This document shows, piece by piece, positions 24,982 through 34,443 of a DNA stretch of 64,000 nucleotides. Positions within the stretch are counted from its first letter, which is position 1; every line of letters begins with the position of its first letter. Origin of the DNA: Engraulis encrasicolus (Eukaryota; Chordata; Actinopteri; Clupeiformes; Engraulidae); assembly GCF_034702125.1 (NCBI RefSeq), contig NC_085861.1, forward strand, positions 54,132,740 to 54,196,739, written 5' to 3'. Both the position numbers and the translations under genes were made by a program. The notes beneath the pieces are model-generated. The model ran no database searches. It saw only the letters and a program-made list of their open reading frames with translations, and was not told the DNA's origin.

Positions 24982-25050
24982 AACTCATCCTGCGAGGATT
25001 GAACCCAGGTGTTCAATATGTAGCTTTACCATGGCGCGCCAACCACAAAG
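24982..25050 (-). repeat. tRNA-like SINE head, minus strand
   Basis: The minus strand has a near-perfect B box GGTTCAATCC (24996-25005) and an A-box-like TGGCGCGCCATGG (25027-25040), spaced as in a tRNA. Acceptor-stem pairing is not evident, so it is a SINE or a tRNA pseudogene rather than a working tRNA gene. Confidence 0.5.
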
Positions 25051-25149
25051 GCCACTCTGTTTCGTGCACTTTCATACATAAAAGACAACATAAGTCTCTT
25101 GCAACTGGTCTGTTTCCACATTAACCATCAGCAACTAAAGACTCCCCGT

Positions 25150-25235
25150 GTTTCGGTGCAGTTTCGAACCGGGGACCTCATGAATGGAAGTCAGGCGCGC
25201 AACCACTACTCTAACCGTCGAGCAGGCGGCCCGTG
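25150..25235 (-). repeat. tRNA-like SINE head, minus strand, second copy
   Basis: Minus strand: A box TAGAGTAGTGG (about 25202-25212) and B box GGTTCGAAAC (25161-25170) about 33 bases apart, matching the internal pol III promoter of a tRNA. No aminoacyl-stem pairing was seen. Confidence 0.55.
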
Positions 25236-25850
25236 GAATAGTACTGGTTTTGTAACCAGCGGCATATACTCCTAACGTGGCGAAGATGGAGCATCTGACA
25301 ACAGGGTGGTTTGTTTCTTTTTTTTTACTGTTGTGTGCGACCATACATATGGATGATACCACTCTGAGTATGCTGCATTTGAGTATGAAATGCATTTCAG
25401 CATGTAGAAAATGAAGCACGTTCAACTACACACACATGAATCACATGAGCTATGAACACCAATCACGGCAGATTCCTCACATCATGGAGGAGGTCTTCTG
25501 CCCAGCGCAGTAGCTTTCTGCTACTGCGTGGCAGCTTGACAAAACTTTTGTTCCCGCGATGGTTCAACGCCATGTGACACGACTGCTGCGCAGAGGTCAC
25601 TCCCTTCAACTGCGTCGTGCACGGCAAATTCTAACCATGATGCTTCACGTGGACACACTGAGCATGCTCGCTGCCTAGCAAATTTTCAACTTCGTCGAAA
25701 TTACGCCATCACGAACGCCCTTATTGCTACAAGCCTTTTTCCCACCTTTTCAACCCCGCCCATAGGGGGTTGGACCTAATGCTCTAACAGACCTATCACA
25801 GATCAGTGTCCCAGTGCTTTTGAAATCACTGGCATTGAGGCTCCAGTAAG

Positions 25851-26048
25851 CAGTGTTGCCAGATTGGGCTGTTTCCCACCCAATTGGGCTGCTTGGGATG
25901 GCCGTCTGTGGGTAAAAATGGCATTTTACAGGAAAACTCGCCCAATCTTTCCCATCGACATCAATAGAATTGGGCAGGATTTAGTGCTTCCAGGCGGGTT
26001 TTGAGCATTTTTTGGGCTGGAAATCATCAGCCTCATCTGGCAACACTG
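25851..26048 (+). mobile_element. 198-bp hAT MITE, copy A
   Basis: Ends CAGTGTTGCCAGATTGGGC and CATCTGGCAACACTG. A perfect 8-bp duplication CCAGTAAG lies at 25843-25850 and 26049-26056. It is the same length as, and inverted relative to, copy B at 26805-27002. Confidence 0.93.
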
Positions 26049-26133
26049 CCAGTAAGTCACTGGCATAGCTGGAAAGGAGAAGCTGGAGCACACTGCAGCT
26101 TAGTTTTCAAGACTTTATTTTGTGCACACACCC

Positions 26134-26167
26134 GACCAACGTTTCGGTGTTGCTACACCTTCTTCAG
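26134..26167 (-). ncRNA. Hammerhead-like core, minus strand (left arm)
   Basis: Minus strand: CTGAAGA, stem II GGTGT-AGCA-ACACC (5 bp), then CGAAACGTTGGTC. The last part can form a very short stem III (A-U and C-G pairs around GTTG) ending in a GUC cleavage triplet. This matches the minimal hammerheads described from Penelope-like elements. Confidence 0.6.
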
Positions 26168-26673
26168 AGTCAAATGATAGCAAGAGAGAGACACACATTT
26201 CAGGACTTGACATGCACAGGTGATCCCACTTGGTTTGGCTAAATTGGTCTCATCTCATTGCAGGTAATTGACCCCACCCCCCAACACCAGGACAAGATTG
26301 CAGACAATTAGACAGAGGCTTTGTGGAAAGGCATTTTGGATTCATACTCTAAATTCAGTGGAGCCTCAGGGCATAAATGAGGAACACAATATGTCTTGCT
26401 CTCTGTAACAAATGGTTCCAGCATCGCGGCTGTGGTCCTCTAATAATTGTAGCTGTGGTTTTATTGACAATGTTCTTTGTTTATTGTTTTTTTCACTTTT
26501 TTATTTTGTTTTGGGAAGTTGGCAAGCTGTCTAATTGTCTACAATCTTGTCCTGGTGTTGGGGGTGGGGTCAATTACCTGCAATGAGATCAGACCAATTT
26601 AGCCAAACCAAGTAGGATCACCTGTGAATGTCAAGTCTTGAAATGTGTGTCTCTCTCTTGCTATCATTTGACT

Positions 26674-26707
26674 CTGAAGAAGGTGTAGCAACACAGAAAC
26701 GTTGGTC
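26674..26707 (+). ncRNA. Hammerhead-like core, plus strand (right arm)
   Basis: CTGAAGA, stem II GGTGT-AGCA-ACAC, then AGAAACGTTGGTC. One closing stem II pair is lost (A in place of C) compared with the left arm. The GUC triplet is present. Confidence 0.58.
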
Positions 26708-26804
26708 GCGTGTGTGCACAAAATAAAGTCTTGAAAACTAAGCTACAGTGTGCTCCAGCTTCTCCTTTCCAGTAATGTCTGTCCCACTGTGATGCACCTG
26801 CAAG

Positions 26805-27002
26805 CAGGGTTGCCAGATGAAGCTGATGATTTCCAGCCCCAAAAATGCTCAAAACCAGCCTAGAAGCTCAAAATCCCGCCCAAGTCTATTGATTTCTATG
26901 GCTAAAATTGGGCGGGTTTTTCTGCTAAATGCCATTTTTACCCGCACACGAAAATCCTAAGCATCCCAATTGGGCGGGGAACAGCCCAATCTGGCAACAC
27001 TG
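26805..27002 (-). mobile_element. 198-bp hAT MITE, copy B (reverse)
   Basis: Ends CAGGGTTGCCAGATG and CCCAATCTGGCAACACTG. A perfect 8-bp duplication CCTGCAAG lies at 26797-26804 and 27003-27010. The target differs from that of copy A, so the two are independent insertions on either side of the foldback element. Confidence 0.93.
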
Positions 27003-27039
27003 CCTGCAAGATGAGGGAGTGATGATGCATAGGCCTAAT

Positions 27040-27612
27040 GGGGCACCTAAGTCTCCACCCCTTCCGGGCGGCTTCTGGGGCTGGCAACGGAAAAACTTTT
27101 GACTGGGCTGTAATGGACTGATCAAAGCTATTTTCCGACCCACCTCGCATTTCCCCGTCGATCACACATATGATGTGCCTCAGAATTAATAACAACCAAT
27201 GGTGTGCTTGTTGACTTCACTTGGCAAGCGATTTTTGAGTTATGAGTGTGCAAAAATATGTAATTATTTGGACTACACAACAGACGTCGCATGTCCGACG
27301 TGCAGCCACTTAAGCCAAGGTGCAGCAGTAGGGTTGGCTGTGCCTCGGTTCACGTCAGATATGCGAGGCGCAAGTGTAGTCTCCAACACAGTTTTGCACA
27401 AAAACTAAAATAACATTTCTTGCGTGCCGAAAATGAGTGGTCTTACGACGCAAATCCAAACCTTTCAAATTCACTGTCATCATATGTGAAATCCGGAGCA
27501 CATGCCAAACGGGATGAGGATTTAGCTTGACTCGCTCCATTGACTCGCATTCAAAATTTTGCGAGCTCCTGCCCCATGTATCGGAAGTAGAAGGGCGTGA
27601 CTTAGGTGCCCC
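27040..27612 (+). mobile_element. MITE with GGGGCACCTAAGTC ends (573 bp)
   Basis: Terminal inverted repeats GGGGCACCTAAGTC and GACTTAGGTGCCCC lie between AT dinucleotides (27038-27039, 27613-27614), which are either a 2-bp duplication or part of the ends. A related copy lacking its right end lies at 5096-5425. It is non-coding. Confidence 0.8.
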
Positions 27613-28069
27613 ATTCGAAACGGGGAAGGCAGCTGTCCTTCCAGTGAGCTAACTGGACATCGAGTCATCAAGTGTGAATCGAAACGAAAAATTGCTTTAT
27701 TTCCTCTCTCGGCAGTTGACTGCATTTGTGGGCGTAACGAGGATATTTCGAGGATACATCAGATGCTGACTTCGCTGCCTTGGTACCCAACATGCTGTGC
27801 GCCACCTCCCTCTCAACCGGAAACTTGAAAAACAAACATGGCTACTACCCAAGCTACTACCTTATCATACTCTTTATTCTGACACTTATGTATGTAGATA
27901 TTGAAAATCGAATGCATAAATCAACATTGTAGTATCTAAATATGCTGTCGCTAGATCTATTTATAGCCTATTTTACGATTCCGCCGTCTGACGATCATTC
28001 ACCGTTCAAATAGCATGCGTAAGCTAAGCGCTAACGTGATGAACGTAACTCCTGCCATAGAATCGCAAG
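27613..28069. other. Intergenic DNA with a tRNA-like remnant at 27613-27660
   Basis: The minus strand contains an A-box-like TAGCTCACTGG (27641-27651) and GTTTCGAAT (27613-27621) at the edge of the MITE. The boxes are too close for a whole tRNA. Nothing else was recognised. Confidence 0.4.
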
Positions 28070-28395
28070 AATCGCCGTAACAAAGAAAGTAGATCCAAAG
28101 GAAGAAGCGTCATTTTGTTTATTTTCCGGTATCCACTTTATGTCGGGTGAACGCCCCCTTAGGAGACCTTCGGTTAGGAGACCTTCGGAGTCCTGAGGTT
28201 GAGAATAAATCAAGCCCCCTTAGCGCTGTAGATGGCGGTAGCGCACGTCTTGAGCAAACACCTCAAAAATAGAAGAAGGAGGGGACAACGCCCCCTTAGG
28301 AGACCCAACTTGAGCCCACGCTTTTGCATTGAGTGGGCGTGGTTTGCGTTATCTTTCTCTTATCCAGTATTTTTGGCCGTAACATCAAATGCGCA
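28070..28395 (+). mobile_element. MITE-like element containing GGTGAACGCCCCC, copy 3
   Basis: Inverted relative to 6255-6555 and related to the halves at 22940-22990 and 24340-24500. It contains a short internal duplication TTAGGAGACCTTCGG. Terminal repeats are weak. Confidence 0.65.
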
Positions 28396-28489
28396 AGGCA
28401 GCGCACTCGTTAGTGCCGTTCGTAACGGCTGCCTCATCAGCTAACTGATCAGTGACCTGTTTATGTAGGAGGAGAGTCATCGAGTCACT

Positions 28490-28611
28490 GGCTGAATCTC
28501 AAATGGTGCACTTGTGCACTTTAGTGTTCATGTTTCAGTGCGCATGCCGTATTAGTTACGCACTGAAACATAGTGCCCGAAGTGCACAAGTGCACCATTT
28601 GAGATCCAGCC
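28490..28611. mobile_element. 122-bp hairpin MITE with ACT duplication
   Basis: GGCTGAATCTCAAATGGTGC at the left is the near-perfect inverse of GCACCATTTGAGATCCAGCC at the right, with inner arms TGCACTT and AAGTGCA. ACT lies at 28487-28489 and 28612-28614. A 3-bp duplication fits PIF/Harbinger-like mobilisation. Confidence 0.8.
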
Positions 28612-28849
28612 ACTGCCTCCCGTTTCGAATTCAGCCATAGAGTCCCAAATAACTGGGTGTGGCCTGTGGAACTTGAGCATTGCAGTGCATTATGGGTATT
28701 GTTGTCACAAATCCACAAGCACTAAAAAGTAATTTTCTGCCTTTTCTTGGCCAAGAAGGCACCAAATTAGAAATGTATGTTACTATTCTACTATACATAT
28801 GACCCACTTTCAGTAACATATTCATGTCTCCACCGGTGGAATGCCCCTT

Positions 28850-29149
28850 TAAATGCGAGTATAAATCCACTGCTTGATAAGCATCACCTGGAAGTTGCAG
28901 CTGTGACTCCACCATCAGAAAGTTGCAGAGATTGTAGATGTCTGTGTCACATGGGATAGTTTGTCTGAATGTGCAATCAGACTGACATAACTGTATATCA
29001 GCTCTGTCCACTGGTGAGATGCAGTCTTCACTCCTGTAGAGGTCTGGGAACAGGTACATGATTTGGGGTCAACAACTGGGAACTCTGTCATTCTTTGATG
29101 GTCTGATGATATGTGAATCCCATACATCAGTGGTTTCATCCAATTCATC
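28850..29149 (-). pseudogene. Integrase-fold gene, second exon, with in-frame stop
   Basis: On the minus strand an acceptor TGCCCCTTTCCAG leads to an exon starting DELDETTDVWDSHIIRPSKN, in phase with the end of exon 29350-30184. TGA at 29069-29071 interrupts it. The same frame then continues PQIMYLFPDLYRSEDCISP and CNFLMVESQLQLPGDAY before running into a TTTAAAGGGGCATTCC repeat near 28852. The WxxHxIRPS followed by LY...CD..Y.LC pattern is typical of the C-terminus of fish integrase-core proteins of this type. Confidence 0.65.
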
Positions 29150-29349
29150 CTGGAAAGGGGCACACATTACAGAGTTTAAAAAGTGCAATTGACCTCAATG
29201 TGGACAATAGGCAAGTGATAAATTTAAGTTAAAATGCTGAAAGTTATGTAAGGGGATGGGAAGTAACGAATTACATCCACTCAAATTAATGTCATTTTCT
29301 TACAATTGTCAAAAACGGTGTAACACAATAATGGACATTTGGAGGCTAC

Positions 29350-30184
29350 CTGAATCATGCCCATGAAGCAGAATTGAATCAGACTTTGGTCCAAATATGT
29401 CCCACTGAATAAAACCCGGTCCTTCAGGTCTGTGAACAAGCTTATATAGAATTCCATGGATTCTCTTCGGAGGAAGCCCCACCAACTCTATCCGCTGATT
29501 TGCTGTGCTTGCCCCTTCAATGTAGCTGTCAATACCGGAGCCATCGTGAATGTTGCGACAGAGAAAGCGTTGAAAGTCTCTGACTTTACCATTCTCTGTG
29601 CCGCGGTCGCCTCTAACGACCCTCGGACAACCACCTAATCTCTCGACGGAATCCATGTAGTAGCCGCCGATTACTTTTGGAACGCTGCTGGTGGTGTATG
29701 CATTCATCCATATGATCTTTCGAGAAAAGCCATCAATGCAGCCGTTTATGCAAATGCCAAATGGTTTGAGTTTGTCGTAAGAATCCAAATGCCAAATGTA
29801 GTTGGGGCCTTTGGCAAAGTAACTTCGACGGCAGAGCCGTCGCCTTCCCCTCAGTTCTACCCCTCTTGGATCGAGTTCTTTCAGAATGATGCACACATCC
29901 TCCTTCTTGACATGAAGCCCATGCTCTTTGCATTTATGGTACATCCACCTGTATCCACAGAGTTGCCCAGATGTCTGTAATTGCTCTCCTATGAACTGAA
30001 TAACACGGTCCAGTGGGGTGTATCCCTTGCGCCTGAATAAACCATTGGATTTCAGAATTCTTCTTAAATGTCTTTCAGACAGAATATAGCGATGTCGGCT
30101 TGCAAGTAATGCCACGATATCTTTGTAGTGGAGTCCGAAACTGAAATAAAGGTGCACTAACTCCTGAATTGCCATGTTTTCCAT
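29350..30184 (-). pseudogene. Integrase-fold (IS3EU/Ginger-like) transposase, main exon, frameshifted
   Basis: From ATG 30182-30184 (MENMAIQELVHLYFSFGLHY) comes a helix-turn-helix-like region to SNGLFRRKG, then the integrase core. The likely catalytic residues are Asp in YIWHLDSYDKLKPFGI, Asp in PRVVRGDRGTENG, and Glu after ASTANQRIE. At about 29485 two bases are missing, so the expected SWWGFLRRE block lies in another frame, which stays open to the donor CAG|GTAGCC (29349). With the downstream stop this copy is inactive. The family is a capsidless DNA transposon or a domesticated relative; the exact superfamily is uncertain. Confidence 0.72.
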
Positions 30185-30186
30185 GG

Positions 30187-30350
30187 CTTCCAGAAAGTTT
30201 CGGGTGCGCACGAGAAAGTTTCGGGTGCCCACCAGAAAAGTTTCTGGTGCGCACGAGAAAGTTTCTGGTGCGCACGAGAGAGTATCGGGTGCTCACGAGA
30301 AAGTTTCTGGTGCGCACGAGAAAGTATTGGGTGCGCACGAGAAACCCTTG
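30187..30350. repeat. 21-bp minisatellite, about 7-8 units
   Basis: The unit resembles GAAAGTTTCTGGTGCGCACGA, with scattered substitutions and one single-base insertion. A length divisible by three keeps both strands open (heptad FLVRTRN on the minus strand, KVSGAHE on the plus strand). It abuts the start of the integrase-fold frame, so the long N-terminal extension of that frame is probably repeat, not protein. Confidence 0.9.
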
Positions 30351-31225
30351 GGTTTTAATTTGCTCTTATATGTCCTATTAAGGGCTCCGTATAAATGTGC
30401 CCCGTTTTACAAATATTGTCTGATAATATGTATGTATGACAATATGTCTGATTTGCAGTAACTACAATATCCAAACTAATACCAAGGCTTTGAAGGCATT
30501 GTGCTGTTTCATTGGTGCAGTTACTACTATTTGCCCATGTAGGGCAGTATAACCGAACGATTTGTAATTTTGGCAACATCACAGATGTGGCACTGGCACC
30601 TTGTCCGTTCCATTAGAAGCCTGGGAATGTTGTAAATAACCTAGCGCGATAAAGGCATGTACATAAATGCCTGGGGAGTCAATTCATTGCTTGGTCGTGG
30701 GAGGGTAGGTTATGGGCCGTCCCACGCGTCACATTTCCGGAGATATACAACAACAAGAATGGAACATATCCGCGAGAGTATCCACATCAAATACGTGAAG
30801 CACGGATCATATCAGGTGAGAACACGGCATCCGGATTTGTCTCGTGTCGTTCCTAGATTCGGATATGCTCCGTATATGACAAATGACACAAGCGTATCTG
30901 GACCATATCTATCAATATATCTCCGTATATTGTACATATCCAGAAATATCTTCATACAAATATCCCCGGAAACAGAGCCTTTTCGCCTAACGATTGCGTC
31001 ACCCTGCTGACCAGTGAGTCAACTGACCAGTGGGTATTTGACTACTGCCAGTGACCAAGACTCAGGCTCCACTCAAGCCACAACCCAACAGAGATGGAAG
31101 AAACTTCACCTGGGGGCCTGGAGGATAAAGCTTGAAATAACCTGACAAAAGGAAAAAAACACAAGAAAAATCATGTCAAGTAATGGCAGTCATTACAAAA
31201 ACTGAACACAGAGTGCTCCCCTACT
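30351..31225. other. Intergenic DNA with a possible short exon at about 30763-30815
   Basis: The frame MEHIRESIHIKYVKHGSYQ is followed by a good donor (CAG|GTGAGAAC), but no partner exon was recognised. Around 30840-30970 GATATG/CATATC motifs recur. Confidence 0.35.
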
Positions 31226-33325
31226 TTAGCCTAGAAATCTAGACGCCCCTAGCGACCGCAAATTGAATTTGCTCCCGGGGGCAGTCTAGCGGACCCCGGT
31301 CGTTTTGCGAGGTTGAAAGTTATCCGATGACAGGGCCAATCAAATCGCGAGGGGGGCTGTGCAACCTAGTAGACAGAGAAAACTTTCTAAGAAGAAACAT
31401 GGTGGCCGTCCGTGCTACGTACAACACAAAAGTGTTTACTTGCCTGGATGATAATACATTTCGTGGCTGACATGGATTGATGTAAAAAATACACCATGAA
31501 CTTATCGGACACAAATAGATCACAACTAGGGTGACCAGCTGTCCGGACTTCGGCCGGACAACCCCGCCCCTTAACTTTCTAAACTAGCGTCCTCGCGCCG
31601 TACCCATTGCTTCGACTTGCCGACACCCCGCCACAGTGGAGAAAACAGGGAAGTCGGCATTCTAAACTGTAGGCAGAAATCAGGGAACACCGCTGCCATC
31701 TTACCTCAGACTAACTCAGCTGTCAACAACAGTTTTACTTGTAAAACAAGATTGTTTTGGGAAGGGGTTTCGCATCTCATTACCTCACTCCGATAAAGGA
31801 GTCATCAGTAGGCTACCACTAACTTAATGTTGTATCAGAGACGGCAGGTTACGATAGACAAATCCTTCCGTTATTGTCTGTATTATTTCATAGGCCTAAA
31901 TATTTTTTTCATGTATTTTGGGTAGTCATGCATGCGTAGGCCTATAATAGCCAACAATTAATTTGATTTACCATATTCAAAGTTGGTCAGGAGTGTGTTT
32001 ATCAGCAGTGTTTTAAAATGAGAGGCAAACCGCTTCTGTCAACCTTTTTTTTCATGCAGACACTGGATAACCATAGCAACAACACGAGCTCAAAATACAG
32101 ACAGAGCGTCCGTGCAGAAAGATGCTTTCTTTGCCCTGTTTGTAAAGTTGTGAGAGCCCTCGCTGTAAAGGCATTTAGCGGACAAACTTAGTTGAACTAT
32201 GCGTTGCCACCAGTGCAGAAAAAAAATAGGAAACAGACAGTAGCCTAGACAATAATATAGTTACCTTATTTAACTTTACAGTCAGTTAATGCACGTCATA
32301 TAGGCTAGAGCTATGGACCGCAATTAACAGTAATTGCACGGAGATTTCCCCGACATAAGGCGACAGCAATACGCTGAGCGAAGTATGGAGTTAAATCTGG
32401 AGTAACATGGCGCCCGCAGATATCGGAAACGCGACCGACGGTCAAGGTCTAGTTTGCGTCAATGACGTTGCCTCGCATCTCGAGGCCATAAGCAAAAGGC
32501 TAGGAGGAGAGGAAGGACAAAGAGAGGGACACATGGACGTCGTGAACAGGTCGTAAAAACGGACCGATGGCCACCCTAATCACAACACATTACCATTTGA
32601 TCATTCGATGTTTTAAGCTAGCTCGGTAAGCTAATTTGAGCATTTTACAGAACCAGATAGTCACACGCTATTATCAGACCACTACTGTAGGTGTAGAATG
32701 AAATTGCTGCCCCAATTTCTAATAAGACACATGCCATTAAAACGAGACATTAGGGAGCTTTGAAAGTCTTTAAGTAGCTTACTAAATAGATGGGAATGAC
32801 ACCTAGTCTACCGAGCTAGCGGCTAGCCAACCTGTCGTCAATTACACAGAGCTAGGTATCCAGCCGTGTATTAGTTATGGGTATACAGCTAGCTAGCTAA
32901 CACCGAACATGCCATGTTGATAACAATCATAAATAAAACCATTTAACAAGCCCCAAATTGCTCAACATTTCGCTGGTTGATCAAGGAGGGCCATGTGGTT
33001 GAAAATGAGGCATTTTTGAACTGTGTAAGTGAAAACACGATTTATTAGGAAACTTGTTTGTGGCTGTGGTGATCACACGCATTCACTGCTACGACGGCTC
33101 GGAGTTGCCGCTTCACCTACAAAGGGGCGTGTCGCGTGTACTTTCTGAAAGTCAGCTGTGACGTTACACAGAAGTGTGTGGGGATTGGTTGTTCCACCAT
33201 CCTGTTGCGTGGCGTTGAGTGCCAAGGCATTTTGAAAGACAACCATTTATCCCACCCACACTTTCTCCGAGCTCACCCAGACCCCTGTACAGCTATTTGC
33301 TGTACGGGTCTGGCTCGCCAGGCTA
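31226..33325 (+). mobile_element. hAT-like element with TTAGCCTAG / CCAGGCTA ends, hosting another
   Basis: 8-bp duplications CCCCTACT lie at 31218-31225 and 33326-33333. The ends (T)TAGCCTAGAAATCTAGACGC and GTCTGGCTCGCCAGGCTA belong to the same group as the elements at 37671-37937 and 54322-54711. Subtracting the inner element leaves about 1.0 kb of non-coding DNA. Confidence 0.8.
31527..32578 (+). mobile_element. hAT-type non-autonomous element (1052 bp), nested
   Basis: Ends TAGGGTGACCAGCTGTCC and GGACCGATGGCCACCCTA, with a perfect duplication ATCACAAC at 31519-31526 and 32579-32586. No long frame was found. Confidence 0.88.
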
Positions 33326-33333
33326 CCCCTACT

Positions 33334-34435
33334 TGTTATGGTAACATGGGACCAGTTGTAAGGTCTTCTTTGAAGCCCTTTATCCACCCTCCGCACATGA
33401 GGATACCAGTTGCTTGGCCTCTGTATAAAAGTAGCCTGTCAGTGGTTGTTTGTGAAGCTGATGCCTTGCGCTGCCAGACATAGGCTCAGGAACGTCTTTT
33501 CCCTTTCGCTGACGGTGATTTTGCCAGATGGCACTGTCTCCTACTTTACGTCATCTTCCCTCTTGACATTCATGAACCTTAGCCTAGCCACTCTCAATGT
33601 GTATGCAACTCTCTGGACCAGCCGTCTTAGACTGCTGAAGCGCCTTTTGTCCAATAGCTCTTGGACTGCTGTTGGTGGTGGAGTTCAGGACTTGGATTGT
33701 AAGTTGTCCTGGGGGTGTATTACAGAAAATGTCTTATCCATCAATGACAGGTTGGTAACGGAAGTGTGACCAACCTGTCATTATTGACAGGGAGGTCACA
33801 CCTCCACAACAACATCAGCTGATTTTAAAACACATCAACATCCCAGTGACCCTATGATGAAGACTGAAGTAATATCGTTGAAACATGTCGGGTAAAAGAT
33901 AAAACTTTTACATGTCTTAAGGCAAAAAAAATCTAAAGTGTTGAGTTAAACAGTTAGACATAATGAACATAATGCATATAGACACACAATATTTTCAAGT
34001 TTCTGTAATACATCCCCTGAACTGCAATTGGGTGTTGTGTATTCAGCTGACTTTGGGTGAGAACTGCAGTGAATGTTCTGCATTCTAGTGATATTGTCTT
34101 TCTTGTGCAGCAAAATCTTTCACTGACTTTGTTAGCCTCTCACCCTCAGGAAGCTGAAGGAACTGTGCTCTGGACTGCAACTTGGAGCTTTCATTTGGGT
34201 CATCAGGACAGGCCCCTGGGGACATGGTATCTGCCATGTTCATAGGCCCTGGAATCCACCAATAATCTCTTATGTCACTGCTGCTCTGGATCTCGTCAAC
34301 TCTGTTTTACATGGAACGTTTAGTATCCATAACTTTCATGCAGTATGGCACCCAAGATGGTCTGACTGTTGACTAGGTGATGCCACTTCTTGAACTCGAT
34401 CTGGCAGTGTTCTTCAGCCTTGCTGCAAAGACAGC
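33334..34435. other. Unrecognised stretch with a hairpin and a hammerhead-like tail
   Basis: Open frames of 115-119 codons (33136-33483, 33410-33769) match nothing recognised. At 33743-33782 the arms AATGACAGGTTGGT and ACCAACCTGTCATT form a 14-bp stem with a 12-nt loop. A degraded hammerhead core and TAAAACTTTTACATG follow, suggesting a Penelope-like end at about 33700-33960. Confidence 0.45.
33854..33889 (+). ncRNA. Degraded hammerhead-like core
   Basis: ATGATGA replaces CTGATGA; GAAACATGTC follows, with a plausible 2-nt loop and a GUC triplet. Stem II is weak. It is probably a decayed copy. Confidence 0.4.
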
Positions 34436-34443
34436 GCTGCACA

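Larger units (their letters stand above)
24499..25850. other. Intergenic DNA with two tRNA-like SINE heads
   Basis: Apart from the two tRNA-like segments annotated separately, no gene was recognised. Around 25500-25630 short motifs such as CTGCGTCG and CGCAGTAG recur. Confidence 0.5.
26071..26770. mobile_element. Foldback element with two opposed hammerhead-like cores
   Basis: The left arm, about 26071-26312, is the near-perfect inverse of the right arm, about 26528-26770; each is about 240 bp. Shared blocks include GGAAAGGAGAAGCTGGAGC, AAGACTTTATTTTGTGCACA and GGTGATCC-ACTTGGTTTGG. The 215-bp centre is AT-rich and non-coding. Each arm has a CTGAAGA-stem-GAAACGTTGGTC core followed by AATAAAGTCTTG, pointing to a Penelope-like origin. 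Confidence 0.75.

Noticed and set aside
30169..30461. Plus-strand heptad-repeat proteins (KVSGAHE)
   Set aside because: They arise because the minisatellite unit is 21 bp, a multiple of three, so every frame without a stop stays open.
33136..33769. Two overlapping plus-strand frames of 115 and 119 codons
   Set aside because: They run across the right end of the hAT-like element (33325) and its target duplication, so they join unrelated sequence; no domain was seen.
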